A stretch of DNA of 64,000 nucleotides from Limonium bicolor (taxonomy: Eukaryota > Streptophyta > Magnoliopsida > Caryophyllales > Plumbaginaceae), in assembly GCA_023374045.1 (NCBI GenBank), contig CM041776.1, positions 319,139,925 to 319,203,924 of the forward strand, given 5' to 3'. Under the pieces are notes generated by a model. It did no database searches, was not told where the DNA came from, and worked only from the letters and a program-made list of their open reading frames with translations. The translations under genes were made by a program, and so were the position numbers. Positions 1 through 10,369 of this stretch are shown piece after piece (the stretch's first letter is position 1; each line of letters begins with the position of its first letter).

Positions 1-87
1 AATAGGCCTCCATCTGGCGCTGGTGCTCCACCATGAGACGCCGGTGCTCGGCCATCTGCCTCTCGAACAGCGCGAGCTGCTCCGGGG
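1..87 (-). pseudogene. Continuation of the element B accessory ORF beyond element A1
   Basis: Minus-strand reading EQLALFERQMAEHRRLM… continues, in frame, the Pro-rich segment that ends at 5384. It is a Gln/Glu/His/Met-rich heptad-like stretch, probably coiled coil. It is truncated by the window edge. Confidence 0.7.
83..87. repeat. Target-site duplication CGGGG of element A1 (left copy)
   Basis: CGGGG here matches 5379-5383 at the other end of the element. The first eight bases of the LTR (TGATAAGC, seen at 3895-3902) are missing just inside this copy. Confidence 0.85.
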
Positions 88-1564
88 CGCAGACTTATCA
101 TATTTTATGCACTAGATTTAGTATTATATTTATCTAAATAAAGTTATATTTATGTTATTTATGCTTATTATGTGTTAAAGTATAATATTTGTACAGATTT
201 ATGTTTTTATGAGTTTTCTGTGCAAGGAATGATTTTCTAGGCAAAAGTTCAGTTGAAGCCGGACTCCATGCCGGGTAGTTTCTGCACGGCATAAGCACAG
301 AACAGAAAGAGGCCTTGCCGGACCTAATGCCGGGTAGATTCCATCCGGCATAAGTAAGAGTCGCCACGGTTGACCAAGCGATAGCAGTTATTGACCGTTG
401 GTGAAAAGGATGATGCCGGGTGTGATGCCGGGTATCTCCTACCCGGCATATGCACTGTTTCGCACGGAATTGACGGTTTCGACTGTTAACAGTTGGGCGC
501 ATTTATCACGTGTGCCGGCTACTGATGACCTGGCACGACGCCCGACAACGACACAATTAATGCCTATAAATAGGCCGAGGCAGGCTACAATTTGACACAC
601 TTCAACATACATATACACTCCATCCACGTCCTTATTTTCCGCCCACATTCCATCTGTTGGTGTCCAAGAGTTTCTACGGATCCATCCACGAAGAAGAAGA
701 GAAGATTATCTTTTCGGGTTAAGGCTTTTGATTAATCTCCTTCTCCCCCATGTATTTCTTCTTTAATTGGAGTGGATGGTGAAGTAGAGATCCTTGTTAG
801 GCTTTGGATAGGGATGAATTCCTTCTATGTAAACAATATGATTATTTCAATACAAATTCAAGCGTTCATTAAGATTCTGGTTCTTATGGCAAGGGAATTA
901 GTTGATCACTCATTCTCTTTATGCAAATTCTACTTGAGGGGGAAAAGCCCAAGAGTAGGATAGGTTAGACAAATCTTAGTGGTCTTTGATGTTTTCATCT
1001 ATAATTTAGGGTTAGCATTAAAGATTGTGAGTTAATCCATCTTCCCCCACCTCCTTGTTCATTTCGTAGCATGACATATGCTCGATTTGTTAATGGGTTT
1101 TGAGTTTCTTGTTCGACGCAAGAGAGTGGTTTTCACCATATGAACGTGCCGGATGCACTGCCGGGTGCTTCCTGTCCGGCACATTCAAGAATTTGAATAT
1201 GCCGTCCATCTGGTGTCCGGCAGGACATCCGGCGCAATCATGTTGGTTGGTTAAGTTCGTGTCTTGAAGTTGCATTGCGTGATCATGTTGGTACTTAGGG
1301 TAGTTTAGTCCTAAACCTCGCATTTAGATAGGTTTTAGTTAATTATGGTGTCATTTACATTCCCCCCTGTTATTGTAGAATAGGCTTTTGCCCGAATTAG
1401 GACTAATTTTCTATAAGTCCCTTGGGTACGATACTCTCGGTCGTAATATATTTACACTATACTCTGACCGGGTTTTATTTTGCTACCCGTAGTAGAGTTG
1501 TAGGATTAGTTTATTATTTTATTCTTTTGTATATATTTTTATCCTAACAATTTCTCGTTTAGCA
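88..1564 (+). repeat. 5' LTR of element A1
   Basis: Long direct repeat of 3895-5378. It ends TTTAGCA and is followed two bases later by the primer site. It lacks the first eight bases present in the 3' LTR. It contains a TATAAATA promoter box at 565-572 and six or so ATGCCGG/CCGGCAT foldback units (about 258-296, 322-354, 413-449, 511-540, 1147-1182, 1199-1234). Confidence 0.92.
565..572 (+). promoter_or_regulatory. TATA box of the A1 5' LTR
   Basis: TATAAATAGG context, the usual plant LTR promoter box. It is conserved in the 3' LTR at 4379-4386 and, on the minus strand, in both A2 LTRs (14775-14782 and 20594-20601). Confidence 0.65.
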
Positions 1565-1567
1565 AAT

Positions 1568-1585
1568 TGGCGCCGTTGCCGGGGA
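1568..1585 (+). other. Primer binding site, tRNA-Asp type, element A1
   Basis: TGGCGCCGTTGCCGGGGA follows the LTR end after a short spacer. This is the sequence expected to pair with the 3' end of plant tRNA-Asp, typical of Athila and related Ty3/gypsy elements. Confidence 0.85.
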
Positions 1586-1689
1586 CTTGGAATTAGTCCA
1601 AGTCCTAAATTCGGTAAAACGCCCTATTCTTTATTCTTTGATTCTTTAATTCTTTACTTCTCTAATTCTTTTAATTTCAATTTGGTATT

Positions 1690-2350
1690 CGGTTGAATAG
1701 GCCTGGTGTAAAGGCCGGATGCCTCATACCAGGCACATTCAACATTTTATTTTCTTTAATTCTTGTATTCTCTGATTTATTCACCCTTAGTTTTTGCAGA
1801 ATTGAATATGCCGTGCACGATGCCGGGCAACCGATACCCGGCGTATTCGGAGGAAGTCCGATGCCGGACAGAAGTTATCCGGCATAATGACCGGCATGTT
1901 CAAATTATTTTCAAAATTTCATACATTGTTAAGCTTTTAACAATTTGAATTTATTCTTGTTTACCTCTTCGTTTATTTATCTCTTCTAATAGTCCCTACC
2001 TTGATTATTTAAATTAATTTCAGAGTTTGAACTTGCCGTGTATTATGCCGGGTTTCTTACACCCGGCTTCTCGAAGGAAGTCCGATGCCGGATATGCAAT
2101 ATCCGGCATTACACCCGGCTTGTTCAATTTTACTCTCCAATTTTTGTCGTAAATAGTAGAGACACATATAAATGATCTCTTACGTTTTATGTTATTCACT
2201 ATTTTTATTTCTCCTTGTTGCATTTTTTTTGATTTATTTCTTTCGGTTTGAACAAGCCGGGCAATATGCCGGGTAAAATCAACCCGGCATTAGTGGAGGA
2301 AGTCCACTGCCGGGTACGCAATGCCCGACACACGGTCCGGCATGTTCAAT
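1690..2350 (+). repeat. Tandemly arranged composite foldback modules in the A1 leader
   Basis: Three clear copies (about 1800-1903, 2026-2135, 2246-2349) and one degraded copy (about 1690-1745) of a roughly 100-nt module spaced about 220 nt apart. Each has an outer arm pair (TTGAA..TGCCG with CCGGCATGTTCAA or close variants) enclosing two small hairpins with GCCGG/CCGGC arms, joined by a conserved GGAAGTCC linker. The spacers between modules are AT-rich and not alike. No coding potential is evident. Confidence 0.75.
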
Positions 2351-2438
2351 TGATTTATTTTTCTTTTAGTTTCGTAACATTTCTATATTATTGTTTTTTT
2401 ATACTATTTTGTTAAATTAATATTTTGTGTTGCTCCTC

Positions 2439-2900
2439 CTAAGGAAATAAGGTGAATGCATCTCCGATCACATAATCTTCATGAAGATTTATCTGACCGC
2501 GATCAGGAGACAAAGAAGCCATTTCTTCGTTCCTTAAGGCAACGACGAAACCAACAAACGCACTCCCTGCACAAATGGAATCAAAAACCACCGGCGAATG
2601 GCAAGGACTCTCTTCCTCAGCAGGCAAATGTGGTTAGTGCACGACCACACACCTAGAGCACCGAATTCCAAGATTTTACAACGCTGGGAGATTGGAAATG
2701 CAAAAGTTCTGGACCATTCGCATGGAGCATAAGTCGATGCAGTTGCAAATGCAGCAACTTTTTGCTCAACTATGACCACTTGGTCAACTCCCGTCTCCAG
2801 CACTAAATTGATCAACGGGAGTATGCGAGATCGATCTTCGTTTCTATCGAGATCTCTGATCACTCGGCCAAGTAGCCGAAGGCTAAGTGTAGGGCAGCCC
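2439..2900 (+). pseudogene. Relic of a coding segment in element A1
   Basis: Between the foldback modules and the 3' region lies the only higher-complexity, GC-balanced part of the A1 interior. The plus strand gives broken short frames; one (around 2690-2780) contains a Met/Gln-rich stretch like the coiled-coil tail seen in the accessory ORF of element B (1-82). I infer a remnant of the same accessory gene, but the match is weak and no complete domain is visible. Confidence 0.3.
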
Positions 2901-2966
2901 CACGCATCTGGTCTTCTTTCACCGCAGGGGAGTCACTTCCTTTCCTTATTTCTTTATTTTTCTTTT

Positions 2967-2986
2967 GAACACTGGGGACAGTGTTC
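2967..2986 (+). other. Conserved palindrome GAACACTGGGGACAGTGTTC
   Basis: Perfect eight-base arms around a GGGA loop. It is followed by an AAGTGTAGGGCAGGG purine-rich run. The same palindrome core occurs in element A2 at 16164-16181 on the opposite strand, at the matching place upstream of the 3' LTR. It may be an RNA hairpin or part of second-strand priming; function unknown. Confidence 0.6.
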
Positions 2987-3035
2987 CTGCCAAGTGTAGG
3001 GCAGGGTCCCCCCTTAAAAAAATATTTTTATTTTA

Positions 3036-3066
3036 AATATATATATATATATATATATATTATATA
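3036..3066. repeat. (TA)n microsatellite
   Basis: About 13-15 TA repeats in the 3' internal region of element A1. Confidence 0.9.
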
Positions 3067-3894
3067 GAAAATAAATCACTTGTATATTTGATATAATAAG
3101 TTTAAAGTTTATCAATGTTTTACTAAACTTTTGCATGTTTTTGATTGAGATGAGATTAGGAATGAATAAATGCTTGTTCTCTTAAGAGGTAAGCTTTCTA
3201 ATGACTTGTAGATTCCTGTTTTTAACTTTCTGATTCTCTTTATTAACATGAGTATATGATCTTTCTCCTAATTCTTTCCTTTATGTACTTCTGGGTATTT
3301 ATTTCTTTTCTTTTCAAATTGTGAAAAATCTTTTGGGTGAAAATCTTAAATAGGGTTTTTGTGAAAAAAAGAAAAGAAAGAAGAAAAAAAGAAAGGAAAA
3401 AAATCTTCTTCCAAAGGAAAAGCATTATATTCCTTGAGGTTGCAAAAATGCCTCAGAATAAAAGCAAGAAACGAGAGTTTTTCCTTTTATTTTTCTCCTA
3501 AATTCCCCGTTCTTCAATGCAAAAAATTCATGGTTGATTCAGAAACCCTTGCAAAATAGGGCTGAATAATAAAAACCATCGATGAGTGTCTTGGCCACAT
3601 TCAGAAACTCTTGAAAAAGAGTGAATGATGGAAACCGGAAAAAGGAGAGATTACAAATCCCTTATGTAAAATAACCCAAAAGTTTTTGATCGGTTTTGAA
3701 AAGTCTTTATTTTATACCCATTAGTATGTTACTGATGGAATAAGGAGGTTTAAGTGATACTTGTGAAATAGAGTCAGAGAGTTGAGAATATTTATCTACA
3801 TTTCATTCTAGAGTTTATCTGTTTTGTGCATAAGTAATTAGTCCTTTCTAATCTTGTTTTGCTCGAGGACTAGCAAAAGGTAAGTGTAGGGCCT

Positions 3895-5378
3895 TGATAA
3901 GCCGCAGACTTATCATATTTTATGCACTAGATTTATATTATATTTATCTAAATAAAGTTATATTATGTTATTTATGCTTATTATGTGTTAAAGTATAATA
4001 TTTGTACAGATTTATGTTTTTATGAGTTTTCTGTGCAAGGAATGATTTTCTAGGCAAAAGTTCAGTTGAAGCCGGACTCCATGCCGGGTAGTTTCGGCAC
4101 GGCATAAGCACAGAACAGAAAAGAGGCCTTGCCGGATCTAATGCCGGGTAGATTCCATCCGGCATAAGTAAGAGTCGCCACGGTTGACCAAGCGATAGCA
4201 GTTATTGACCGTTGGTGAAAAGGATGATGCCGGGTGTGATGCCGGGTATCTCCTACCTGGTATATGCACTGTTTCGCATGGAATTGACGGTTTCGACCGT
4301 TAACAGTTGGGCGCATTTATCACGTGTGCCGGCTACTGATGACCCGGCACGACGCCCGGCAACGACACAATTAATGCCTATAAATAGGCCGAGGCAGGCT
4401 ACAATTTGACACACTTCAACATACATATACACTCCATCCACGTCCTTATTTTCCGCCCACATTCCATCTGTTGGTGTCCAAGAGTTTCTACGGATCCATC
4501 CACGAAGAAGAAGAGAAGATTATCTTTTCGGGTTAAGGCTTTTGATTAATCTCCTTCTCCCCCATGTATTTCTTCTTTAATTGGAGTGGATGGTGAAGTA
4601 GAGATCCTTGTTAGGCTTTGGCTAGGGATGAATTCCTTCTATGTAAACAATATGATTATTTCAATACAAATTCAAGTGTTCATTAAGATTCTGGTTCTTA
4701 TGGCAAGGGAATTAGTTGATCACTCATTCTCTTTATGCAAATTCTACTTGAGGGGGAAAAGCCCAAGAGTAGGATAGGTTAGACAAATCTTAGTGGTCTT
4801 TGATGTTTTCATCTATAATTTAGGGTTAGCATTAAAGATTGTGAGTTAATCCATCTTCCCCCATCTCCTTGTTCATTTCGTAGCATGACATATGCTCGAT
4901 TTGTTAATGGGTTTTGAGTTTCTTGTTCGACGCAAGAGAGTGGTTTTCACCATATGAACGTGCCGGATGCACTGCCGGGTGCTTCCTGTCTGGCACATTC
5001 AAGAATTTGAATATGTCGTGCATCTGGTGTCCGGTAGGACATCCGGCGCAATCATGTTGGTTGGTTAAGTTCGTGTCTTGAAGTTGCATTGCGTGATCAT
5101 GTTGGTACTTAGGGTAGTTTAGTCCTAAACCTCGCATTTAGATAGGTTTTAGTTAATTATGGTGTCATTTACATTCCCCCCTGTTATTGTAGAATAGGCT
5201 TTTGCCCGGATTAGGACTAATTTTCTATAAGTCCCTTGGGTACGATACTCTCGGTCGTAATATATTTACACTATACTCCGACCGGGTTTTATTTTGCTAC
5301 CCGTAGTAGAGTTGTAGGATTAGTTTATTATTTTATTCTTTTGTATATATTTTTATCCTAACAATTTCTCGTTTAGCA
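3895..5378 (+). repeat. 3' LTR of element A1
   Basis: Starts TGATAAGCCGCAGACTTATC and ends TTTAGCA. It directly follows GGTAAGTGTAGGGCCT, the likely polypurine tract (also identical in A2). It carries the same TATA box and foldback units as the 5' LTR, with a few arms altered by C-to-T changes. Confidence 0.92.
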
Positions 5379-5383
5379 CGGGG

Positions 5384-6372
5384 TCACCGCTCCGGTCGGG
5401 GGTGGAGGTGGCAGGGCGAGGAACGGCCCAGGTGCAGCAGTGGAGGAGGAGGCACCGGAAGAGGATGATGCACCCCGGCGCTGTCGATGCTCGGCGGTCG
5501 TCTTGTGCCACCCGTCCTCATCACGATAGAATCCCATCTTCCGCATAGTAGTGTCGCAGATCGGGTCCACGTGTAGGCTAGCTGCCTCATCTGCTCCGGG
5601 TCACACACCACAGCGAACTAACTGCATCTCCAAAAAGTAAGGAAAACCCAAGTGATGGGTTTCCTTCTTCGCGATGATGTGGCAGAGGTGGTCGAAGATG
5701 AGATCGGATAAGGAGAGCGCCTTCTCGGGGTCTGGGGCTACCAAATAGTCCATGAGAAAACAGTCCCTGGAGGTGAGATCCTTGCTATCGCGCGGGATGA
5801 CATTATGATGGAGGATCGCAAGGATGGCCCTCTTCAGCGGGGCTGCTCACCATGTTGAGGGTCATAGTGACCCTAACATCCGTCCCGACCTGATTTTTCT
5901 GACGTGTCTGGACCGGGAGGTCAGCAAGGTAGTGGTGGCGGCTGGCGATGAGGTCGCCCGGGTGGATGACGGAGATGTGGTTGAGGTCATCATCGCGGAG
6001 CTGAAAGAACTGGTGCACATGCCACCGACGGATGGCTATGGCACGGCCACTGACCACAGAGGTGATCTCCTTCGGCTGTCTGCTGACCGCCGCATTCGCA
6101 TAAAATGCTTTGATGAGTCGGGGGTGGTATTGGCCACTCATGGTGAGCACGCAGCCCCAGCCCATGAAGTCGAAGTGTGGCTGGAGCTCGAGGTCGGCAA
6201 TCAGAGCCGGATCCACCGGTCGCTCCCGAACAATCTCCCGTCGCTTAGGGGAGGTGAACCAACGGCGGGCCTCTTCATTGATGAAGACGCCATCGAGTAG
6301 GCCGATGGGGTGGACAAGCTCTAGGTTCTGAGCAGCCTGGTTCCTCGTAGCACGGCGTTGTCGGTGGGCCAT
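5384..6372 (-). pseudogene. Accessory ORF of element B (plant transposon-protein domain), frame-broken and interrupted
   Basis: The likely start codon is at 6370-6372 (MAHRQRRATRNQAAQ). The first part (6372 to 5803) contains an FYANAA motif and the WHVHQFF region typical of the 'putative plant transposon protein' family (Pfam PF20167 by recollection) found in accessory ORFs of Athila/Tat-type elements. Near 5830-5850 one base is missing; the domain then continues in another frame down to about 5615, and the C-terminal Pro/Ser-rich part (5570-5384) is in a third frame. After element A1 the frame continues at 87 to 1 as a Gln/Glu/Met-rich coiled coil, running off the window. The role of this protein is unknown; it occupies the place of an envelope-like ORF but has no visible membrane or signal segment. 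Confidence 0.72.
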
Positions 6373-7883
6373 GTTGCTGCAAAAACAAAGAAAAGAAAAG
6401 AAAAAAGAAACAAAACAAAAACAACACAAATAACAACCAGTAAATTGTTAGAAAGTAACTAGGTTGACAATAAGCACATAATACAAAATGAAGCATGAAA
6501 CGCAGGAAAGAGTAAAAGAAACGACAATGTGTTGGAAAAATTTTGCCTGAGTCCCCCCTGTTTTTCTATCATTCCTCGGTTCGAAGAACCTCCTCAATTT
6601 CACCAGAAGGTGTGCCACGCAGTTCACCAAGTACCCCACTAACAATTGCAATCAAAATGATAACTCCGCATCAAGCACACTACCAATTTATCAAGGTTTC
6701 ACAATTTAGGGGACACAACTCGCAACCACAAAATGCAGCCGATATAGGCTCAATGGCGTTTAGGTATCCAGAAGCAGTCACAAAGCAATTAGCATAAATT
6801 AAAACACCGTTGAATAATGCTAAACAAACATTAATCAATTTAAGATATTAATCACCAATTTATGCTGAGAACCACCAAATTCCCCATTTTTCATCCACAA
6901 TTTCCACACAAATCCTAGAAACAATATCTATGAGCACTCCAAATCACCCATGTTGCAAAATTCACAAAATGCAGAATAGAGAGCCGTTTGGTTCGACCTG
7001 TATTTTGCCCAAAGTATAACTTTGTCAACAAATGCAAGAATGGACAATATAGTGATAGAAAAATATACCTGGAAGTAATGTAGGGGATTAGGGAGCAAAA
7101 TATGATAGATTTTGTGGTAAAATCGAAAAGGAAGGCGAGTTGGGGGTTGGGGCGATTTAGGGTTTCTGGGGGCTGTGGCGTAGGGTTTGGCACAGGGGTG
7201 GAGGCGCGAGCAAGGTGGTGCGGCGTCGGAGGCGCAGGCTGGGGCGTGGGTGCTGGAGCGCAGGGAGGAGAAGAAGAGGGATGGCGATGGAGGAAGGAGA
7301 GGGAGTCGGGCGAAGCGAGGAGAAGAAAGAAACAAAGGGAAGAAAGGAAAGAAGAAGAAAGAAAACGAAAACGTAGCGTTTCGCTTTTTTTTTCAAAATT
7401 TTTCGCCAGACCGACCTTGCATGTCCGGTCGCAAGGTCGGTCCATTCCAGGGTTTGATTTCGAAATTTTTCAGTCTGACCGACCTTGCAAGTCCGGTCGC
7501 AAGGTCGGTCCATTCCAGAATGTTCGGGTTTGAAATTTTTAAGTCCGACCGACCTTGCAAGTCCGGTCGCAAGGTCGGTCGAAGTCAGTAGCTTGGCGGG
7601 TTTGAAATCTGGGCTCGACCGACCTTGCAAGTTCGGTCCTAAGGTCGGTCGGACCAGAATTTCACCAAAATGTTTGTTTTCTTGCCCACAACACTTATCA
7701 TCAATCACAAACAGATTCAACAAGCAAAAACACCCAGAACAAACAATAAATAAGCATATAACGAGCATACAACTAACATAACTCGAATGAGAAAATAATG
7801 CAAGGTAAAAATGACAATAGTCCGGGTTGTCTCCCGGAAAGCTGCCCGTCTTTTTAAGGTCTTTGGCTAGACCATAGTGAGGG
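6373..7883 (-). other. Non-coding interval between integrase and accessory ORF of element B
   Basis: No credible reading frame. It holds a C/T-rich leader (on the minus strand) just upstream of the accessory ORF, AT-rich filler at 6540-7080, a purine-rich block at 7250-7370 and the hairpin array at 7409-7652. I infer a leader or promoter region for the accessory ORF, as other Athila/Tat elements have long spacers here. Confidence 0.5.
7409..7652. repeat. Array of four GACCGACCTTGC hairpins (element B internal)
   Basis: Near-perfect foldbacks at 7409-7442, 7477-7510, 7547-7580 and 7617-7650, with a period of 68-70 bases. Arms are GACCGACCTTGC and GCAAGGTCGGTC around a short loop such as AAGTCCGGTC. 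Related hairpins occur in the element B LTR (21842-22027) and in a different solo LTR (55940-56131). Confidence 0.9.
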
Positions 7884-8440
7884 TTAGAGGGAACCTGGAG
7901 GGTCTCTTAAGTAAAGAGCCCGAGCTTCAACCTTTTGGATGTCTCCTCCATGATAATGCTTTAGCCGGGAGCCGTTGACCATGAAAGTCTCCCCCTTGAC
8001 GTTCTTCAGCTCATAAGCTCCATAAGGGGTGACCTTTGTGACAGTAAAAGGGCCAGCCCAATGAGACTTTAACTTCCCGGGGAATAACTTCAACCTTGAG
8101 TTGTATAGGAGAACCCGGTCACCTTCTTGAAACTCCCGCTTCATAATCATCTTATCATGCCATTTCTTGGCCTTTTCTTTATAGATGCGGTTATTCTCGT
8201 AGGCTTCCTCCCGAATCTCTTCTAACTCGGTCAACTGGAACCGTCTCTTGTCACCGGCGCTCTTGAGTCATAGTTGAGGGCCTTCACCGCCCAATATGAC
8301 TTATGCGCTAGTTCAACCGGCAATGACAAGCCTTCCCATAACAAGCCGGAACGGGGACATACCGATTGGAGTTTTGTAGGCGGTCCTATATGCCCACAAT
8401 GCATCATCAAGCTTCATGGACCAATCTTTCCTTGAGGAGT
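7884..8440 (-). pseudogene. Element B integrase C-terminal region
   Basis: Minus-strand frame 8234-7884 encodes the end of the integrase: a lysine-rich helix (YKEKAKKWHDK) followed by a beta-barrel-like DNA-binding part (GDRVLLYNSRLKLFPGKLKS, WAGPFTVTKV). The stretch 8440-8235 encodes the preceding [15 protein letters not shown] segment but needs at least three frame changes, at about 8440, 8310 and 8255, each explainable by one lost base. It ends near 7884 with no further domain. Confidence 0.85.
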
Positions 8441-9562
8441 TCACTGTCTTTTGAGGATCCATTTAAGCTCTCTGTTGGTGACCTCAGCTTGGCCATTACA
8501 TTGAGGGTGATAAGGAAGGGCAACCTTGTGTCTCACTCCATATTTACTCATCAGCGCTTCAAATTGTTTGTTGCAAAAATGAGACCCGCCATCACTCAAT
8601 ATGGCTCTTGGTACCCCGAACCGGGTGAAAATGTTTTTCTTCAGAAATTTGATCACAACCTTGGCGTCATTAGTCGGGGTTGCAATTGCTTCAACCCACT
8701 TGGTCACATAATCGACCGCCACAAGTATAAACAAGTTGGAGCAAGAAGATGGAAAGGGGCCCATGAAATCGATACCCCACAAATCAAACGGCTCAACCTC
8801 TATCATTATGTTGAGCGGCATCTCATGCTTTCGAGAAGTGTTCCCAAGCCTCTGACATTGGTCACAGGAGGCAACGAACGAGTGGCAGTCTTTATGAAGG
8901 GTTTTCCAGAAAAACCCGGCTTGAAGAATCTTGGCTGCTGTTCGTGCCGGACCGTGGTGTCCTCCGGCTTCACCCGAGTGACAGTGAATCAGAATTTCCT
9001 GCACTTCACTCATGGGCACACATCTCCGGATCACCCCATCAGCACAAATTTGAAAAGAAAGGGTCTCCCAGAAATACCTCTTGACGTCAGAAAGAATTTC
9101 TTCTTTGTTGTAGGTCATCTCCGGTGGGACCACTCCCCTTGCCAAATAATTTGCGAAGTCCGCATACCAAGGGTCATCAGCCTCCTTGATCACAAAAATA
9201 GTCTCATCCGGAAAGAAGTCGTTTATAGGTACACCTTCATCGGGCACTTCCATGCGAGAGAGGTGGTCGGCCACCACATTCTGCACACCCGGTTTATCTC
9301 GGATTTCGATCTCAAACTCTTGCAGCAACAAAATCCATCTCAACAACCTCGGCTTGGCGTCCTCCTTAGCAAACAAATATTTTAAGGCGGAGTGGTCCGT
9401 ATGCACAATCACCTTACTGCCCAAGAGGTAAGAACGGAACTTATCTAATGCAAAGACAACCGCTAGGAGCTCCTTTCGGTTGTGGCATAGTTTTTCTGAG
9501 CATCGTTGAGTGTCTTGCTCGCATAGTAGATAGTTCTTAGAATCTTCTCCCTTTTCTGACAT
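8441..9562 (-). pseudogene. Element B RNase H C-terminus and integrase core
   Basis: The frame holds the end of RNase H ([30 protein letters not shown]), then the integrase HHCC zinc module ([12 protein letters not shown] … CDQC) and the catalytic core with D in [10 protein letters not shown] in LSDGGSHF and E in GQAEVTNRE, so the DDE triad is present. The integrase would insert the cDNA copy into the genome. Broken from RNase H upstream at about 9470 by a missing A in an A run, and from the integrase tail at about 8441. Confidence 0.9.
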
Positions 9563-10341
9563 AGGGCTGCCCCCACTGCATAGTCGCTTGCATCACACAT
9601 TATTTCAAATGGAAGGCTCCAATCTGGTGACACAACTATCGGGGGTGAGATGAGGCACTCCTTGAGAGTGTTGAAAGATTTCAGACAGTCTTCATTGAAA
9701 TCAAATTTTGCCTCTTTGGCTAAAAGGTCACACAGAGGTTTGGAGATTTTGGAAAAGTCCTTGATGAACCTTCTGTAGAACCCGGCATGGCCAAGAAAGC
9801 TTCTAATGTCTCTAACTGAAGTGGGTGGTGGTAGCTTCTCGATGACTTCGACCTTGGCCCGGTCAACTTCAATCCCTTTGGAGGAGATCTGGTGCCCGAG
9901 GACGATCCCTTCTCTCACCATGAAATGGCATTTCTCCCAATTGAGTACTAGATTGGTTTCCTCACATCGGGAGAGAATGGCATCTAAATTCTCTAGGCAA
10001 GAGTCGAAGTTGAGCCCAAAGACCGAGAAATCGTCCATGAAAACTTCCATGCTTTTTTCGATAAAGTTGGAGAAGATTGCCATCATACACCTTTGGAACG
10101 TTGCGGGAGCATTGCATAACCCGAAGGGCATTCTTCTATATGCGAACGTTCCATAAGGGCATGTGAAGGTGGTCTTCTCTTGATCTTCAGGGGCTATGGG
10201 GATTTGGAAGTACCCCGAATAGCCATCAAGAAAGCAATAAAAGTCTTGCCCGGCTAACCTCTCTAGCATTTGGTCGATGAAGGGCAAGGGGAAGTGATCT
10301 TTTCTTGTAGCCGTATTCAACTTCCGGTAGTCGATGCACAC
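9463..10341 (-). pseudogene. Element B reverse transcriptase and start of RNase H
   Basis: Contains the RT core: VCIDYRKLN at the start, PFGLCNAPATFQR, and the FMDDFSVFG catalytic motif (the F/YxDD box), then a connection region (FLGHAGFYRRFIKDFSKI) and the beginning of RNase H ([12 protein letters not shown]). It makes DNA from element RNA. It is complete in sequence but out of frame with its neighbours: two one-base losses between about 10340 and 10385 separate it from the RT N-terminus and one at about 9470 cuts RNase H. Confidence 0.92.
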
Positions 10342-10369
10342 TCTCCAACCGGTTGTTGTTCTTTGGGGA

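Larger units (their letters stand above)
88..5378 (+). mobile_element. Element A1: non-autonomous LTR retrotransposon nested in element B
   Basis: Two long direct repeats (88-1564 and 3895-5378) flank 2.3 kb without recognisable gag or pol. A tRNA-Asp primer site follows the left LTR. The 5-bp target duplication CGGGG is at 83-87 and 5379-5383. Removing the element rejoins the minus-strand accessory ORF of element B in frame (…GAVTP then EQLALFERQM…), which confirms both borders. By-eye LTR comparison gives about 18-20 substitutions, mostly C/T, and three one-base gaps in about 1475 bp, so the insertion is fairly young. The element shares LTR design and 3' internal sequence with element A2, which sits in the opposite orientation. 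Confidence 0.92.

Noticed and set aside
5824..6300. 158-codon plus-strand frame
   Set aside because: Antisense shadow of the accessory ORF of element B.
7409..7652. CRISPR-like array: four 34-base palindromic repeats with equal spacing
   Set aside because: It sits inside a plant LTR retrotransposon, spacers are AT-rich and partly alike, and there are no cas genes. It is a retroelement hairpin array.
8366..9385. 339-codon plus-strand frame
   Set aside because: Antisense shadow of the integrase; the minus strand holds clear catalytic motifs.
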